Below, piece by piece: positions 1-7,487 of a stretch of DNA of 37,941 nt. Numbering within the stretch: the stretch's first letter is position 1; each line of letters opens with the position of its first letter. Made by a program: the position numbers and the translations under genes. The notes under the pieces were generated by a model that saw nothing but the letters and a program-made list of their open reading frames with translations, did no database searches and was not told where the DNA came from. The DNA lies in contig NZ_JAHUWN010000045.1 in the NCBI RefSeq assembly GCF_019219025.1, positions 1 to 37,941 of the forward strand, in the 5' to 3' direction. Origin of the DNA: Bacillus sp. sid0103 (GTDB taxonomy: Bacteria > Bacillota > Bacilli > Bacillales_B > DSM-18226).

Positions 1-43
1 AATAGCCTCCTGGTATATGTGATTGTTGTCCTTTTTGCCTGCA

Positions 44-80
44 AGCTTTGGACACACATATCATACCAAGGGGCTTTTTT
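44..80 (+). terminator. Probable terminator of a gene lying left of the window
   Basis: A GCTTTGG arm pairs imperfectly with CCAAGGGGC, and a run of six T follows. No coding sequence is recognisable in bases 1-43, so the gene it ends is probably outside the window. The stem has a wobble and a bulge. Confidence 0.45.
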
Positions 81-270
81 ATGTTCAAACCCCATATTTC
101 TTCATTACAGGAATGCTGCCCGATAGTGAATAAGAAATGGGATAATCTCATCCATCCCGTTCTTAACATAAGCCCCCGTTATTATAAGTGAAAGTATTCA
201 CAACTTTATCGGCATCAAGGTTCATAAAATATGAATTTTAAGTCATCATAATTATATAGGAGGCGAAATT

Positions 271-504
271 ATGGAAAAACGTCAAGAATCTGTCATCGCC
301 GTCCGTAAGAATGGAGATGACGATATTATTGAATTAAAGTTGTCAAACGGTCGAGTTGTTGATTACAAAAAAGCACAACAGAAGGCAAAAAGCGGGATGA
401 TTGTGAACGTCAATGTTTTCAAAGGTCCCGACGGCGAGGAACATCTTCGGACCAATCCAGACGGGGATCCGACCAACAACCTTGATAAACTTCCTCAGTT
501 CTGA
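271..504 (+). CDS. DUF3892 domain-containing small protein
   Basis: A 77-residue protein that is almost entirely one DUF3892 domain. The characteristic features are the VRKNGDDDIIELKLSNGR stretch near the N-terminus and the C-terminal HLRTNPDGDPTNNLDKLPQF-type ending, with the conserved NPDGDPxNNLD core. It is hydrophilic, with no signal peptide or membrane segment. The start is supported by AGGAGG about seven bases upstream. DUF3892 proteins are common small cytosolic proteins in Bacillaceae and their function is not known. It appears monocistronic, with no good terminator visible downstream. Confidence 0.85.
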   Translation: MEKRQESVIAVRKNGDDDIIELKLSNGRVVDYKKAQQKAKSGMIVNVNVFKGPDGEEHLRTNPDGDPTNNLDKLPQF

Positions 505-630
505 CCGAATTTTAAAAAATGAGCCTTTTAGTAACAGGTTCTGTTATGAAGTACAAAATTCCAGTTAGCAAATAAAATCACGGTAAAATTAACATTAGGA
601 TTAACAAGCGAATTAACACAATAATAGGCA

Positions 631-660
631 TAAAAAAATTGCTCAGGGATTAATGAGCTT
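631..660 (-). terminator. Terminator of the 703-1002 gene
   Basis: On the minus strand GCTCA pairs with TGAGC around an eight-base loop, followed by AATTTTTTTATG. It sits about 40 bases beyond the stop codon of the minus-strand gene. Confidence 0.6.
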
Positions 661-702
661 CTTTAAACAAATATGTGAGGGATGTTCCGGCACTACTGTT
701 AT

Positions 703-1002
703 TTAATTTATACGTGGGAAATATGTCTCCCTTTGTAACTGTTGTTGCATTTTCCTTATCGGGCGCTGACGTTGTTTCGGAATTTTAGAGATTATGTACT
801 TAAATTTTTCATCATTTGTTTCCACTACTTTTTCAAAATCAACTGGTTTATTTATTGTAATACCCCTGCGATTCATAACGGTAATGATTAATCCTAATTC
901 ATAATACATAAACTTAGAAAGTATCCCTTTAATTATGTTTTGATTAATTTCATTAAAAAAGTCTAGTAATACATCAGTAGGTAATTTTTCATAACTAAAC
1001 AT
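703..1002 (-). CDS. Hypothetical 99-aa protein
   Basis: Unrecognised small basic protein. The start is placed at the ATG at 1000-1002, because GGAAGGTG lies about seven bases upstream; the longer reading frame to 1023 has no such site. It begins MFSYEKLPTDVLLDFF, is predicted to be largely helical, has an RRGI motif near the middle (LGLIITVMNRRGI), and ends in a Lys/Arg/Gln-rich tail that includes KQRQRPIRKMQQQLQR. There is no signal peptide or convincing membrane segment. A terminator follows it. Its neighbour is the divergent spo0E-like gene; a role in sporulation control cannot be claimed from this alone. Confidence 0.55.
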   Translation of the reverse strand: MFSYEKLPTDVLLDFFNEINQNIIKGILSKFMYYELGLIITVMNRRGITINKPVDFEKVVETNDEKFKYIISKIPKQRQRPIRKMQQQLQRETYFPRIN

Positions 1003-1402
1003 TAGGTACACCTTCCCGCACAAATTTCTTATTACGAATTATTTTAAAGAATTTTGAAATCATGTTCAATATTCTTTTCAAAACTTTCTGATTTTTTCCT
1101 CAATAAGGTACTGGCAAAATTGTTACATCAGCCAAACGGCGGGATTAATTCACCAGTTCGTAAGCGTTATCGACATTATATATAATAGAAGAAACTCGTT
1201 TTTTTTATTTTTTAGTCTAGCTTACTATCTACCTATTAGTTGTTGAACACTTCGCACCTTTTAGTCTTAAAGTCCTTCAACTTTTTAGAAACTACCAAAT
1301 GAGTGAGTTTAACAGACCCTTTTGTCGAAAAACTGCAAGCCTCGTCTATTTTTGTCTCCTTTTATCTTGTTTTATCGAATCTATTCCATATCAGTTAATA
1401 AA

Positions 1403-1411
1403 TGCTATAAT
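1403..1411 (+). promoter_or_regulatory. Extended -10 sigma-A promoter of the spo0E-like gene
   Basis: TGCTATAAT is a perfect TGnTATAAT extended -10. The -35 region 17 bases upstream is poor (ATTCCA), which is typical of extended -10 promoters. It would place the transcription start near 1418, just before the 11-bp repeats. Confidence 0.5.
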
Positions 1412-1428
1412 TCATTTTAGAATTTAAA

Positions 1429-1470
1429 TTTACTGAAAGTTTACTAAAAGTTTACTAGAAGTTTACGAGG
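1429..1470 (+). repeat. Four 11-bp tandem repeats in the spo0E leader
   Basis: TTTACTGAAAG, TTTACTAAAAG, TTTACTAGAAG and TTTACGAGG follow one another with an exact 11-base period. The last unit includes the GAGGTG ribosome-binding site of the downstream gene. Confidence 0.75.
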
Positions 1471-1481
1471 TGTGATCGGTA

Positions 1482-1739
1482 ATGAGACTTGACCTATGTG
1501 AAGCTGCTATTAAAGAGAAAAAAAACGAAATGATTAAATTAGGAATGGCAAAAGGACTTCAACATGAAGAAACTATCTATTGCAGCCAAGAACTAGACAA
1601 ACTTCTTAACGATTATAATAGGTTATTATCTGACAATAAACATTCTAAACCTATTAATCATCACGATGACTATTACACTTTACTTAGAGAAAACGTATAT
1701 AGGATTTTATCGCTGCCTTACAAATATTTTTTAATTTAA
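1482..1739 (+). CDS. Spo0E-like aspartyl-phosphate phosphatase
   Basis: An 85-residue member of the Spo0E/YisI/YnzD family, which dephosphorylates Spo0A~P and so delays sporulation. The helical hairpin signature is clear in residues 9-46: I-x2-K-x2-EM-x2-LG, GLQHEET and the diagnostic SQELDKLLNDYNRL motif. The Asp of SQELD is the conserved active-site residue of the family. The C-terminal 35 residues are not conserved. The gene is preceded by GAGGTG and by the promoter and 11-bp repeat array, and a strong terminator follows. A nearby 0A-box-like sequence suggests feedback by Spo0A, which is inference. Bacilli normally carry several such paralogues, so the exact orthologue cannot be named. Confidence 0.88.
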   Translation: MRLDLCEAAIKEKKNEMIKLGMAKGLQHEETIYCSQELDKLLNDYNRLLSDNKHSKPINHHDDYYTLLRENVYRILSLPYKYFLI

Positions 1740-1813
1740 TTGCAATAATGGTATACCTCCACTTAATTCCTTTAATAACCATTTCTAAATGTGTTTGGAT
1801 TCGTTAATAATTT

Positions 1814-1848
1814 AGAGAGAATGCACACATGGCATTCTCTCTTTTTTG
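1814..1848 (+). terminator. Strong terminator of the spo0E-like gene
   Basis: AGAGAGAATGC pairs perfectly with GCATTCTCTCT (11 bp) around a seven-base loop and is followed by TTTTTTG. It lies about 75 bases after the stop codon. Confidence 0.9.
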
Positions 1849-2102
1849 TCTATTTTTAATCAAGGGCTTTTTAAGTGGGTGAAATAGGGGCTTAGCCATT
1901 ATAATCATAAACAATTATAAAACGCCTAAACAATATGCCGAGGCGTATTAAGAGACAGCCCTAAAGGCTAGTCTTTCTCCTAAAAATTACTATACATATT
2001 CCCAAAAATACGCAATGTTCTTTAAACGCGAGTTAAAGGAAGTCAAAATGGCTCCCCTTAGAAATTCCTATATTTTAAACATTATTCTAAAACATAGCCT
2101 AC

Positions 2103-2588
2103 TTAAAAGGTGGTTCCCGCATTGACAATATACCAAACATTCCCTACACCCTGCCCGGTTACATCACCTTTTGCTTTATCATTTATCCAATAATACAGCG
2201 GATAGCCTTTGTACGTCACTTGTTCAGCTCCATTATCTTCTCGCTTGATGGTACCAAAATCACTTTTGTTAAATCCTTCTGGCACCTCAAAATCTTTGGC
2301 AGAAAACGCTGGCCATTTGACTAAGCATTCGCCGCTGCAATTGCTCTTTCCAACTTGATCTTTTGTAAACCAATACAATGCCATACCTTTTGAATCGGCT
2401 AAATATTTTCCTGTATTCGCATTATCTAATAATTGTAAACCCTGCTGTTCGGACTTACTCTCTTTGACAGCTGATATAGTTTCACTTTTTGGATCATTCT
2501 TTTGCGTACTATCCTTTACCTGACTACTACATGCACCTAACAATAATAGGAATGAGAAAACCGCTAAGAAAAATGCCCACTTCTTCAT
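2103..2588 (-). CDS. Lipoprotein of the Lipoprotein_15 (COG4315) family
   Basis: A 161-residue secreted lipoprotein. The signal peptide ends in the lipobox LLGAC, giving lipidated Cys20, followed by a Ser/Lys-rich linker to about residue 50. The rest carries two units of the Lipoprotein_15 secreted repeat: LADSKGMALYWFTKD...SNCSGECLVKWPAF and VTYKGYPLYYWINDKAKGDVTGQGVGNVWYIV. The paired Cys residues of NCSGEC are typical. Function is unknown; some members are thought to bind metal or respond to redox stress. The start is fixed by GAGGAGGT seven bases upstream. It appears monocistronic. Confidence 0.88.
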   Translation of the reverse strand: MKKWAFFLAVFSFLLLLGACSSQVKDSTQKNDPKSETISAVKESKSEQQGLQLLDNANTGKYLADSKGMALYWFTKDQVGKSNCSGECLVKWPAFSAKDFEVPEGFNKSDFGTIKREDNGAEQVTYKGYPLYYWINDKAKGDVTGQGVGNVWYIVNAGTTF

Positions 2589-2799
2589 TTAAGTACCTCC
2601 TCTAAATTGTTTACACTATAAGTAACGGACAAAGTTTTAAAACGGTTTGATAAAAAATAAGTATTTTTCTCTGGTATATATTTTAGATAAAAACTGGATA
2701 GCCAATTATGACTATCCAGAATAAAATGTATGGGGTTAGGTACTAACATTTGAGCACTGTCCACCTAGCACGTACAAAATGTATTATTTGTACATGAAT

Positions 2800-2812
2800 G
2801 GTGCCTGACACC
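2800..2812. repeat. GGTGCCTGACACC-type palindromic repeat
   Basis: One copy of the short imperfect palindrome GGTGCCTGACACC. Exact or near copies lie at 15982, 18563, 23832, 25256, 33743 and 35790. Confidence 0.6.
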
Positions 2813-2846
2813 ATGTTATGTGAATACTCGTATATCCTTTACCATA

Positions 2847-2878
2847 AACAAAAACACGATTCTTTTTTGAAGAATCGC
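2847..2878 (-). terminator. Terminator of the DinB-like gene
   Basis: CGATTCTT pairs with AAGAATCG around a five-base loop. On the minus strand the stem is followed by GTGTTTTTGTTT. It lies about 60 bases beyond the dinB-like stop codon. Confidence 0.75.
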
Positions 2879-2938
2879 GTCCTTTAATTGAATAAATGAA
2901 TATTAACTACATATTTTAATGACTACACTTTGACAACA

Positions 2939-3415
2939 TTAACTTTTCCAGCTATTTTGAAGTTTTCGAATAAAGATGATTTGACCAATGTGATATGCGT
3001 TATGAGTTGATACATTTCCAAGTATCTCCCACCACTTCGCATGTACAGGGAGACCATTTACTTCACTCTCAACTTTTTCTTCCGTTAATAAATCTTGCCA
3101 TTGTAACAGCACCTCTAAAAGTCGTTCTTTTAAGTCACCAAAACTTTTATTTTCCGGAATTATAAAACTTTTATTATTATCACCTATAGAAGGTACAGCA
3201 TTAACATGTGATTTTTGGTACCTAATTTGCCATGTTTCATTCCAATAAAGTAAGTGCTGCACAATCTCAGCAATACTATTACAATTTTCGTTAGGCTTCC
3301 AAAACGCTTCTTCCTCCGACAAATTTTCGACCGAGTCAGAAAATGGAAGGTACCAGCTAGGATCATTAGCATTAGCTAATAACTGATCTAATAAGACGTC
3401 TTTTGCATGAAACAT
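2939..3415 (-). CDS. DinB-like four-helix metal-binding protein
   Basis: A 158-residue DinB_2/YfiT-like protein. The fold's metal-binding histidine triad is visible: His54 in IVQHLLYW, and His138 and His142 in STHNAYHIGQIIFIRKL. Members are four-helix bundles that bind a divalent metal; several act as thiol-dependent transferases or are stress-induced, but this subgroup has no assigned substrate. The ATG at 3413-3415 is preferred over the upstream GTG at 3424, because AGGAG lies ten bases before the ATG and only two bases before the GTG. The gene stands alone with its own terminator. Confidence 0.85.
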   Translation of the reverse strand: MFHAKDVLLDQLLANANDPSWYLPFSDSVENLSEEEAFWKPNENCNSIAEIVQHLLYWNETWQIRYQKSHVNAVPSIGDNNKSFIIPENKSFGDLKERLLEVLLQWQDLLTEEKVESEVNGLPVHAKWWEILGNVSTHNAYHIGQIIFIRKLQNSWKS

Positions 3416-3735
3416 GCTCTCCACACTCCTAATAAATTTTTTCTGATTTATTCAAGGGAAAAACCAAAGTAGTGGTAAAACTCCGGCCTCAAATGTCATA
3501 AATCGACTACCTCGTTCTATTAATTCTCTTATATTAAGTTAATCCCCTTCATTATTTTTTCATAAGTAAAGCGTTTCTCCTTTTTAAAGAAACGCTTCCT
3601 CAAATAATACTAGCGTTAAAGAAATGCGCTAGATTGTTGAATAGCCACCGATTTATTAATGAAATTACTTCCGACCATCAGAACCTTCCCCATGGCCTGT
3701 GACAATCTTCGATTATTCCCAACAAGTTTCCTTTC

Positions 3736-3753
3736 TAATCAAACGTTTGATTA
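3736..3753. promoter_or_regulatory. Perfect 18-bp palindrome TAATCAAACGTTTGATTA
   Basis: The sequence equals its own reverse complement. Its core AAACGTTTGATT also occurs at both edges of the large interspersed repeats. It could be a TetR- or LacI-type operator, or part of a repeat boundary; no adjacent gene decides between these. Confidence 0.5.
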
Positions 3754-3870
3754 ATATCATTGCAGCCCTTGATAAATATGGGTTAGTCCTTCCCTATCCA
3801 TAAATAAATTGTTGAAAGATGAACAAAAAAATTGGAGAAAAACAGCATTTTAACCTCAACCGTCACTAAC

Positions 3871-4142
3871 CGACACTCTTTCGACTAAATACCATATAGG
3901 CTATACTATTCAAACGTTTGATTGAAATAGTTACAAGTATTGATTTTTAAGTATTCCCCTGTAAAGTCAGCACGAAGAATGTCGAGGAGCATTTATAAAT
4001 TCCGCAGGAAATAACCCATCTTTCTACAAAATCAGATGGGTTTCTCTCAAACTTCCATTATTCTATTCAATCCCCGCCTTTTCGAAACCACACAAACGTT
4101 TAATTAATAGTTGCCTCAACTCGCAACATTCCTAGATTTCCC
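3871..4142 (+). repeat. Interspersed ~272-bp repeat, copy A (full)
   Basis: Matches 35324-35596 along its length, and its right part matches 33636-33737. Landmarks in order: CGACACTCTTTCGACTAAA, an AAACGTTTGATTGAAA block, an AGAATGTCGAGG-like block, CCGCAGGAAATA, the hairpin CCCATCT/AGATGGG followed by TTTCTC, CTTCCATTATTCTATT, CGCCTTTTCGAAAC, and a second AAACGTTTAATTAA block. No ORF is conserved between copies, so it is non-coding, and may be a MITE-like element or a structured RNA. Confidence 0.75.
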
Positions 4143-4233
4143 ACTCTAAATACATGTGAATTATGTACAAACTTCCTTTAGCATAAACACCCACCTAGCA
4201 TACTCAACTAAGTTGCGGAACCACCAACTCCTA

Positions 4234-5271
4234 TCAAATCTCCTGTTTTTTTACAGGTTCCTCATGAGTTCCGATAAGCAAAAACCGCTCACTAACCTTT
4301 CCAACTTCAGCCCCTGCATCATTCTTAATAATGGATGGTTTTAAATTTCTTAAACTAGTAATCGTTTCTTTATTTTTGTAACCAATTTGTTCAAGAATAG
4401 CGGCTACAATTGTAGGCCATACATCTTCTGAACCATTTAACACTTTTAAGGCAAATCCAAGTCTTTCATTTTTCAAGCCAAAGCAATATACCCCTTGTGC
4501 TCCGCCTTTTGCCACGATATTTTGATCCTGAAGCAATACGGAACAAATAAATTGCTCTGAAGCAATCATAATGGGATGCTCATTCATAATGCTAGTCATT
4601 TCTGTAACTGCTTTTTGCAATAATGGGTCCTTAATTAAATCTGGACAGGCTAATTTTAGATAAGTCATGGCCATATTCTTTAATGGAATCGCAAAAACAG
4701 GGACCCCGCAACCGTCTTTTCCAATTTTTATCTCGGAAATGGGTACTTCAGATAATGTCGCTAGAATATTCAATAGTTGTTGTTGGAGTGGATGATCTAC
4801 TTCCCAATATCCTTCGACTGGATATCCAAGTTCACGGCAAACCGTGATAAAACCCATATGTTTCCCGGAGCAATTATGATAAAGCCTTCTTTTCTCCTTG
4901 TTTTTTCTTACCATTTCCTCTCTCGGTTTCACATTTAGAGGATAGGAACAAGGACAAAATAATTCGTCTTCATTGACAGGTAATTTTTTTAACATGGACT
5001 CAAGAGCGGCAATATGATAGGTTTCTCCCCTATGAGAAGCTGTAAACAGAGAAGCTTCTTCCCTCGTTAAACCGTATTTGGTTACAACATTTGATAAAAA
5101 TACAGGAATAGCTTGTATTGGCTTTGCTGCAGACCGATAGAACGTGTAATGCTCCTGATCCCCAACATGATAAGTCGTTTCCAGCTTATCATTTACACCA
5201 CTAATCATCCCAATATGAACATTTTCAAGCAATCCAGCTCTCGTTTCTTCCACTAACGTAACCGAACTCAT
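4234..5271 (-). CDS. Asparaginase II family amidohydrolase
   Basis: A 345-residue protein matching the asparaginase II family (COG4448), which is unrelated to classical bacterial AnsA/AnsB. Family landmarks: the N-terminal VTLVEETRAGLLENVHIG, the FYRSAAKPIQAIP segment (about 50-63), TASHRGE, YHNCSGKHMGF, and KIGKDGCGVPVFAIPLKNMA. The Ser and Lys residues in RSAAKP and NCSGKH are typical. The start is the ATG at 5269-5271, with GAGGAGT four bases upstream; the longer frame lacks such a site. It is the last gene of the ABC-transporter cluster, 27 bp after the ROK regulator. Members hydrolyse asparagine in some organisms; in this context a glycosylated or peptide-linked amide is possible, which is inference. 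Confidence 0.85.
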   Translation of the reverse strand: MSSVTLVEETRAGLLENVHIGMISGVNDKLETTYHVGDQEHYTFYRSAAKPIQAIPVFLSNVVTKYGLTREEASLFTASHRGETYHIAALESMLKKLPVNEDELFCPCSYPLNVKPREEMVRKNKEKRRLYHNCSGKHMGFITVCRELGYPVEGYWEVDHPLQQQLLNILATLSEVPISEIKIGKDGCGVPVFAIPLKNMAMTYLKLACPDLIKDPLLQKAVTEMTSIMNEHPIMIASEQFICSVLLQDQNIVAKGGAQGVYCFGLKNERLGFALKVLNGSEDVWPTIVAAILEQIGYKNKETITSLRNLKPSIIKNDAGAEVGKVSERFLLIGTHEEPVKKQEI

Positions 5272-5298
5272 ATTTACTCCTCTCATTAGCAAAAATAG

Positions 5299-6453
5299 CT
5301 ACTCCAAATCAAACAGGGTATTTTGCGCCTGAATCGCTGCACCAAGCACAACCCCTTGATCACCTAACTGCGAATATACAATTTTCACTCTCTTTTTTAA
5401 TGGTTCCCAAATATATAATTCAGATTTTTGTTCAATGGGTCCTTTTATTTCAGGAAGATTTTCGATGGTATTTCCGCTTAGAATAATGACCTCTGGATTG
5501 TACAGGCATAATATATTGCTAATTGCAAGAGCTATATAAGTCGTTGTTCGATCCATAATATTGATGGCCCACGATTCTCCATTGCGGTAGGAATCGAATA
5601 CTTCATCGATTGAATCAATCTCCTTTACTTTCCTGCTATCAGCGATAAGAGCCCCTTCGGATATATAGGTTGCAAGGCAGCCGATTTTTCCGCAATTGCA
5701 GACATTTCCAGTCGGATTAATAACCGTATGACCAATTTCCCCTGCATTATTGGATTCTCCTCGATAGATTTCTCCATTAAGAATGATAGCGGCACCGATA
5801 CCTGATCCAATTCCAACTAGAACGGCATTTTGGTAATCCTTTGCCATTCCCTTAAAATTCTCTGCCTCTATTTTCATTTTTAATTCATTATCAATAATGA
5901 CAGCTAAATGGGAAAGTTGATGAAGGTCTTCCGCCAGGTTTACGTTCTTCCATTTTAATTGATCCGAAACCGTAACGACTCCATTTTGATAATCTATGGA
6001 TCCAGGTAATCCTACTCCAATAGCAATAATCCTTTCAGTAGGGATCTGATTTTTATCAACCAAGTCCTTCACATTCCTATTTACTTTTTCCAGCGTTTCA
6101 TAGTAGCTTTCAGTTACTTCTCTAGGTATACTCTGCCATGCTACAATTTCTCCGACATAATTGACGATGCCTATTTTGATCATTAATGTATCTATTTCAA
6201 CTCCGATTGTATATAGAACATCACCACATACATCAAGTAATGCTGCCTTTCTTCCTACTCCTGAAGTGACTAATTCCGTTTCTCTCACAAATCCTTGTAA
6301 TTGTAATTCATTAACAATCCTTGTAATGGAAGTTGGGCTCATTCCAGTCACTTTCGCAATTTCCATTCTTGATATAGGAGAGTGGTTTTTGACAATGTCC
6401 AGGACTAAATTTTTATTTTGTTTTTTCATTAAGAGTTGATCTTGTTTTTCCAT
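5299..6453 (-). CDS. ROK-family transcriptional repressor
   Basis: A 384-residue NagC/XylR-type regulator. Residues 10-65 form a winged helix-turn-helix (SPISRMEIAKVTGMSPTSIT, then RIVNELQLQGFV). The ROK sugar-binding domain follows, with GVGLPGSIDYQNG, GIGSGIGAAIILNGEIYRG, GEIGH and the zinc-knuckle CNCGKIGC. Two features fit a non-catalytic sensor rather than a kinase: the usual ENDANAAA segment is IDNELKMKIEAE, so the catalytic Asp is absent, and the Glu usually after GCL is Ala (GCLATYIS). It probably senses the imported or processed sugar and represses the cluster. It sits inside the cluster, preceded by a palindrome at 6548-6568. Confidence 0.9.
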   Translation of the reverse strand: MEKQDQLLMKKQNKNLVLDIVKNHSPISRMEIAKVTGMSPTSITRIVNELQLQGFVRETELVTSGVGRKAALLDVCGDVLYTIGVEIDTLMIKIGIVNYVGEIVAWQSIPREVTESYYETLEKVNRNVKDLVDKNQIPTERIIAIGVGLPGSIDYQNGVVTVSDQLKWKNVNLAEDLHQLSHLAVIIDNELKMKIEAENFKGMAKDYQNAVLVGIGSGIGAAIILNGEIYRGESNNAGEIGHTVINPTGNVCNCGKIGCLATYISEGALIADSRKVKEIDSIDEVFDSYRNGESWAINIMDRTTTYIALAISNILCLYNPEVIILSGNTIENLPEIKGPIEQKSELYIWEPLKKRVKIVYSQLGDQGVVLGAAIQAQNTLFDLE

Positions 6454-6547
6454 TTATTTACATCTCATTTCTGAAAAATTCCTTTAAAAAATCATGGTAA
6501 TTCACTATTTAGAAAGAACTAACATCATTTTTCAAAAACAACATCCC

Positions 6548-6568
6548 TGAGAGAATCAGATTCTCTCA
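6548..6568. promoter_or_regulatory. 21-bp palindrome upstream of the ROK gene
   Basis: Arms TGAGAGAAT and ATTCTCTCA surround CAG and are perfectly complementary. It lies in the 143-bp gap between the isomerase stop and the ROK start. No T-run follows on the minus strand, so an autoregulatory operator or RNA-processing hairpin is as likely as a terminator. Confidence 0.5.
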
Positions 6569-6596
6569 TAAGATTTGCTAGCAGGTGCCGTTCTTC

Positions 6597-7484
6597 CTAT
6601 TTGAATGTTTTAATATATTCAATCGCCTCAGAGATATCTTTTACTGGGTTCGTGTTAACTTCCCGCTCAATCGTTAAATAACCACTATAACGGATTTCTT
6701 GTAAGGCCGCAAAGTACTGGGGAAAATCTACCGCTCCCTTGCCTAGCGGTAATTCTCTAAAAAACTCACCGGAGGCAACCATTTTGGAAATTTTTTCATG
6801 ATCCGTACCACTTCCATAGCCAAGGGACCCATATACATCACGAGGGTCTACTGGCTGTAACCGGATCCCATCCTTCACATGGGTGTGGACGATATAATCT
6901 CTAAGAAGCTTCACACCCTCCACGGGATCATCACCCGTTACCATCACCATATTGGCCGGGTCAAAATTCACGGAAACTCCATTGGTCGTTAAGCTATCCA
7001 AAAAGGATTTTAATCTGCAAGCAGTTTCCGGACCTGTTTCAATCGCAAAGTAGGAATTCATACTTTTGGCATAAGCCCCCAGTTCCTCACAAGACATTTG
7101 CATGGCTTCATAAATAGGACTGTCCTTTTCTTCAGGGATTATACCGATATGTGTCGTTACGATACTGGCCCCTAGTTCTACCGCAAGGTCCAAAATCCGT
7201 TTTGATTTTTCGATTTTCACCCGATTTTGCTGGCGGTCTTGGAACCCATGACCACCTAAATCACCACAAAGTGCCGAGATTTCTAATCCTAATGAATCGA
7301 TATACCTTTTTAAATCGTTACGTGAAGCGGAGCTTAAATTTTCCGGCGCCATTTCACCTTCAACAGCATAAATTTGAACTCCATCTGCTCCCATTTCTTT
7401 GGCTGCCTTTAATCCCTCCCGAAGCGGCAAGTGAAGACTATCAACAATCACACCAATTTTGTTGGTTACTCTTACATGATTCAT
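6597..7484 (-). CDS. Sugar phosphate isomerase/epimerase (TIM barrel) 1
   Basis: A 295-residue xylose-isomerase-like TIM-barrel protein (AP endonuclease family 2 fold). The four expected metal ligands are visible: Glu149 (FAIETGPE), Asp175 (NFDPANM), His202 (HTHVKDG) and Glu273 (LTIERE). Relatives include hydroxypyruvate isomerase, inosose dehydratase, ketose 3-epimerases and 3-keto-glycoside-cleaving enzymes, so the substrate cannot be read from sequence alone. It begins four bases after the Gfo/Idh stop codon, with GAGGTG twelve bases before ATG, which indicates co-translation. Only about 20-25% of residues appear shared with the second isomerase, so the two probably act at different steps. 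Confidence 0.85.
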   Translation of the reverse strand: MNHVRVTNKIGVIVDSLHLPLREGLKAAKEMGADGVQIYAVEGEMAPENLSSASRNDLKRYIDSLGLEISALCGDLGGHGFQDRQQNRVKIEKSKRILDLAVELGASIVTTHIGIIPEEKDSPIYEAMQMSCEELGAYAKSMNSYFAIETGPETACRLKSFLDSLTTNGVSVNFDPANMVMVTGDDPVEGVKLLRDYIVHTHVKDGIRLQPVDPRDVYGSLGYGSGTDHEKISKMVASGEFFRELPLGKGAVDFPQYFAALQEIRYSGYLTIEREVNTNPVKDISEAIEYIKTFK

Positions 7485-7487
7485 GGG

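Larger units (their letters stand above)
1003..1481. other. Gene-free divergent regulatory region
   Basis: This 480-bp spacer separates the 99-aa gene from the divergent spo0E-like gene. It holds a 0A-box-like TGTCGAA at 1323-1329, the extended -10 promoter at 1403-1411, and four 11-bp direct repeats at 1429-1470. I see no further coding sequence. Confidence 0.5.
3416..4233. other. Gene-free region with hairpin and interspersed repeats
   Basis: No convincing gene is present. A perfect 10-bp hairpin at 3569-3597 (AAGCGTTTCT/AGAAACGCTT) may be a bidirectional terminator but has weak T-tracts. A fragment at about 3681 (AGAACCTTCCCCATGGCC) resembles one at about 35298. The 18-bp palindrome at 3736-3753 and a full copy of the ~272-bp repeat at 3871-4142 fill most of the rest. 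Confidence 0.5.

Noticed and set aside
1429..1470. CRISPR-like array
   Set aside because: The period is 11 bases with no spacers; simple tandem repeats.
3904..3930. Catabolite-responsive element (cre) at AAACGTTTGATT
   Set aside because: Lacks the TGNAANC half-site consensus and belongs to the interspersed repeat rather than a promoter.
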